Origin: Aurelia coerulea
Lineage: Eukaryota > Cnidaria > Scyphozoa > Semaeostomeae > Ulmaridae
DNA: 64,000 nt
NCBI GenBank assembly: GCA_039566865.1
Contig: CM076947.1
Coordinates: 1,371,501 to 1,435,500 of the forward strand
Direction of reading: 5' to 3'
In this document: piece by piece, positions 63,052 to 64,000 of the stretch
How the letters are laid out: every line of letters starts with the position of its first letter
How positions within the stretch are numbered: the first letter of the stretch is position 1
Notes under the pieces: generated by a model
Database searches by the model: none
What the model was told of the DNA's origin: nothing
The model's input: only the letters and a program-made list of their open reading frames with translations
Made by a program: the position numbers and the translations under genes

Positions 63052-64000
63052 ATCACGATAAAATCAAGCAAAAATCAAGGTAGGCCTAAGGCCTATTCAA
63101 CTGTGGTACTTGTACCAGAACTGCACAAGATATTTTCCTTTCTGGGAACCTGGGAGACGGGTAAACATTTTCTGTGAGGTCAAAGTATTGAATACAATAG
63201 CTCTGTCAATGGTATGCACGAATTTGCCGCAAAACATTGGGCCTATTTTGAAATTGGTCACGCAAAGAGGCGAAAATTGAAACTATTTTTCCGAACTTCT
63301 CGACCTCAATTTTTCAAAGATACACATTTAGGCCTTCAGAATTCAGGTTAAGTTTAATAATATGTCCATTTCTTGCTTGCTGTGAAGAAATTTTTTAATA
63401 TTAGGTCTATCTTTGCTGCATACTCGACTAAAAATATAACTTTCTCTAATTTCGAACCAGATGACTTAAGATTTGTTGTTTGCCTTTCACATTAGCCTCT
63501 ATAGTTCATATAACTAACATACAAAATTTGGCAAGCATTTGTGATTCCACGCAGAGTTGGGAACAAAACATCTTTGTAATTGTCCGTCCGACAGAAAAAA
63601 GAGAGGAGTTTTTTTTTCAAACACAAATGGTAGTGATAAAACCACAGAATTTTGTTGCAGCTATCTCCCTACTTGCTAATTTGTTTGAAGAAATCACCTA
63701 TGCACGATGAAAAGTATCTACAGCCTTTAATTTTGACTTTAGAGTTTGTCCGTCTGACAGTTGCTAATGTGTATTTTTCACAGTACTCTTCAATTATGCA
63801 ACAGTGCATACAGCAAAAAAGCGCCCATCAAATCAATGAAGCACAATAACAAACACACTGTTGCATTCGAATGCAGTCGTAGGAATGGCGTCAGCATTGC
63901 GTGATCATGTTTCCATGGCAACTCGTTAGATACAGACCAATTCGAGTTATCATGCAATCATAGAAATGGCGCCTAGAAAATTTATGGATGAGAAGAACAA
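63052..64000. other. No confident gene
   Basis: AT-rich. An ATG at about 63967 (MAPRKFMDEKN) is open to the window edge and could start a gene, but eleven codons prove nothing. Confidence 0.35.

Noticed and set aside
1..64000. tRNA, rRNA or other structured RNA genes
   Set aside because: No stretch was recognised with cloverleaf-like stems plus A/B boxes or with rRNA-like conservation; a covariance-model scan would be needed to be sure.

Overview
The window looks like an AT-rich, intron-containing metazoan genome, most probably a cnidarian. Spliced genes have GT-AG introns. There are no bacterial operons, rRNA or tRNA genes that I can see. The mix of THAP/P-type, MULE, PIF/Harbinger, Merlin and BEL/Pao relics with P2X7-cytoplasmic-domain and RecQ/PIF1 helicase fragments is, from general knowledge, common in cnidarian genomes. 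The species cannot be fixed from sequence alone.

Almost everything here is mobile DNA, much of it nested. At 0-6.5 kb a THAP/P-type transposase gene is broken by a 5'-truncated LINE (target duplication AGATT), two frameshifts and a PIF/Harbinger insertion. At 7-18 kb are MITEs, a possible LTR promoter with a first exon, a decayed Mutator-domain transposase, a RecQ helicase tail and a TIR element carrying a Myb/SANT gene.

At 18.7-34.3 kb is the most striking object: a 15.6-kb Mutator-like element (MULE) with perfect 10-bp target-site duplications (AAAAGTAGAC). Both ends are built of inverted arrays of a 169-bp palindrome-containing repeat. Inside, on the minus strand, lie a protein kinase joined to a papain-fold-like cysteine peptidase region, then a MULE DDE transposase in a +1 frame, then a spliced SWIM zinc-finger exon. 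These read as parts of one large fused gene.

At 35-47 kb are degenerate repeats, a BEL/Pao gag remnant behind a probable LTR, a piggyBac-like MITE with a Tc1/mariner-like element nested in it, and an isolated zinc-ribbon exon. At 47.5-55.6 kb is a second large inverted-repeat element of about 8 kb, with 0.6-kb arms followed by inverted arrays of a ~69-bp repeat. It carries a two-exon gene encoding an RFX-type winged helix fused to a protein kinase, plus the C-terminus of a Merlin/IS1595-type transposase. At 56-64 kb are Tc1-like MITEs, a probable terminal exon, a P2X7-cytoplasmic-domain gene with a piggyBac-like MITE in its intron and one internal stop, and a decayed PIF1 helicase.

The main message is that two unrelated large DNA transposons, about 13 kb apart, each carry a protein kinase gene and each have tandem repeats just inside their terminal inverted repeats.
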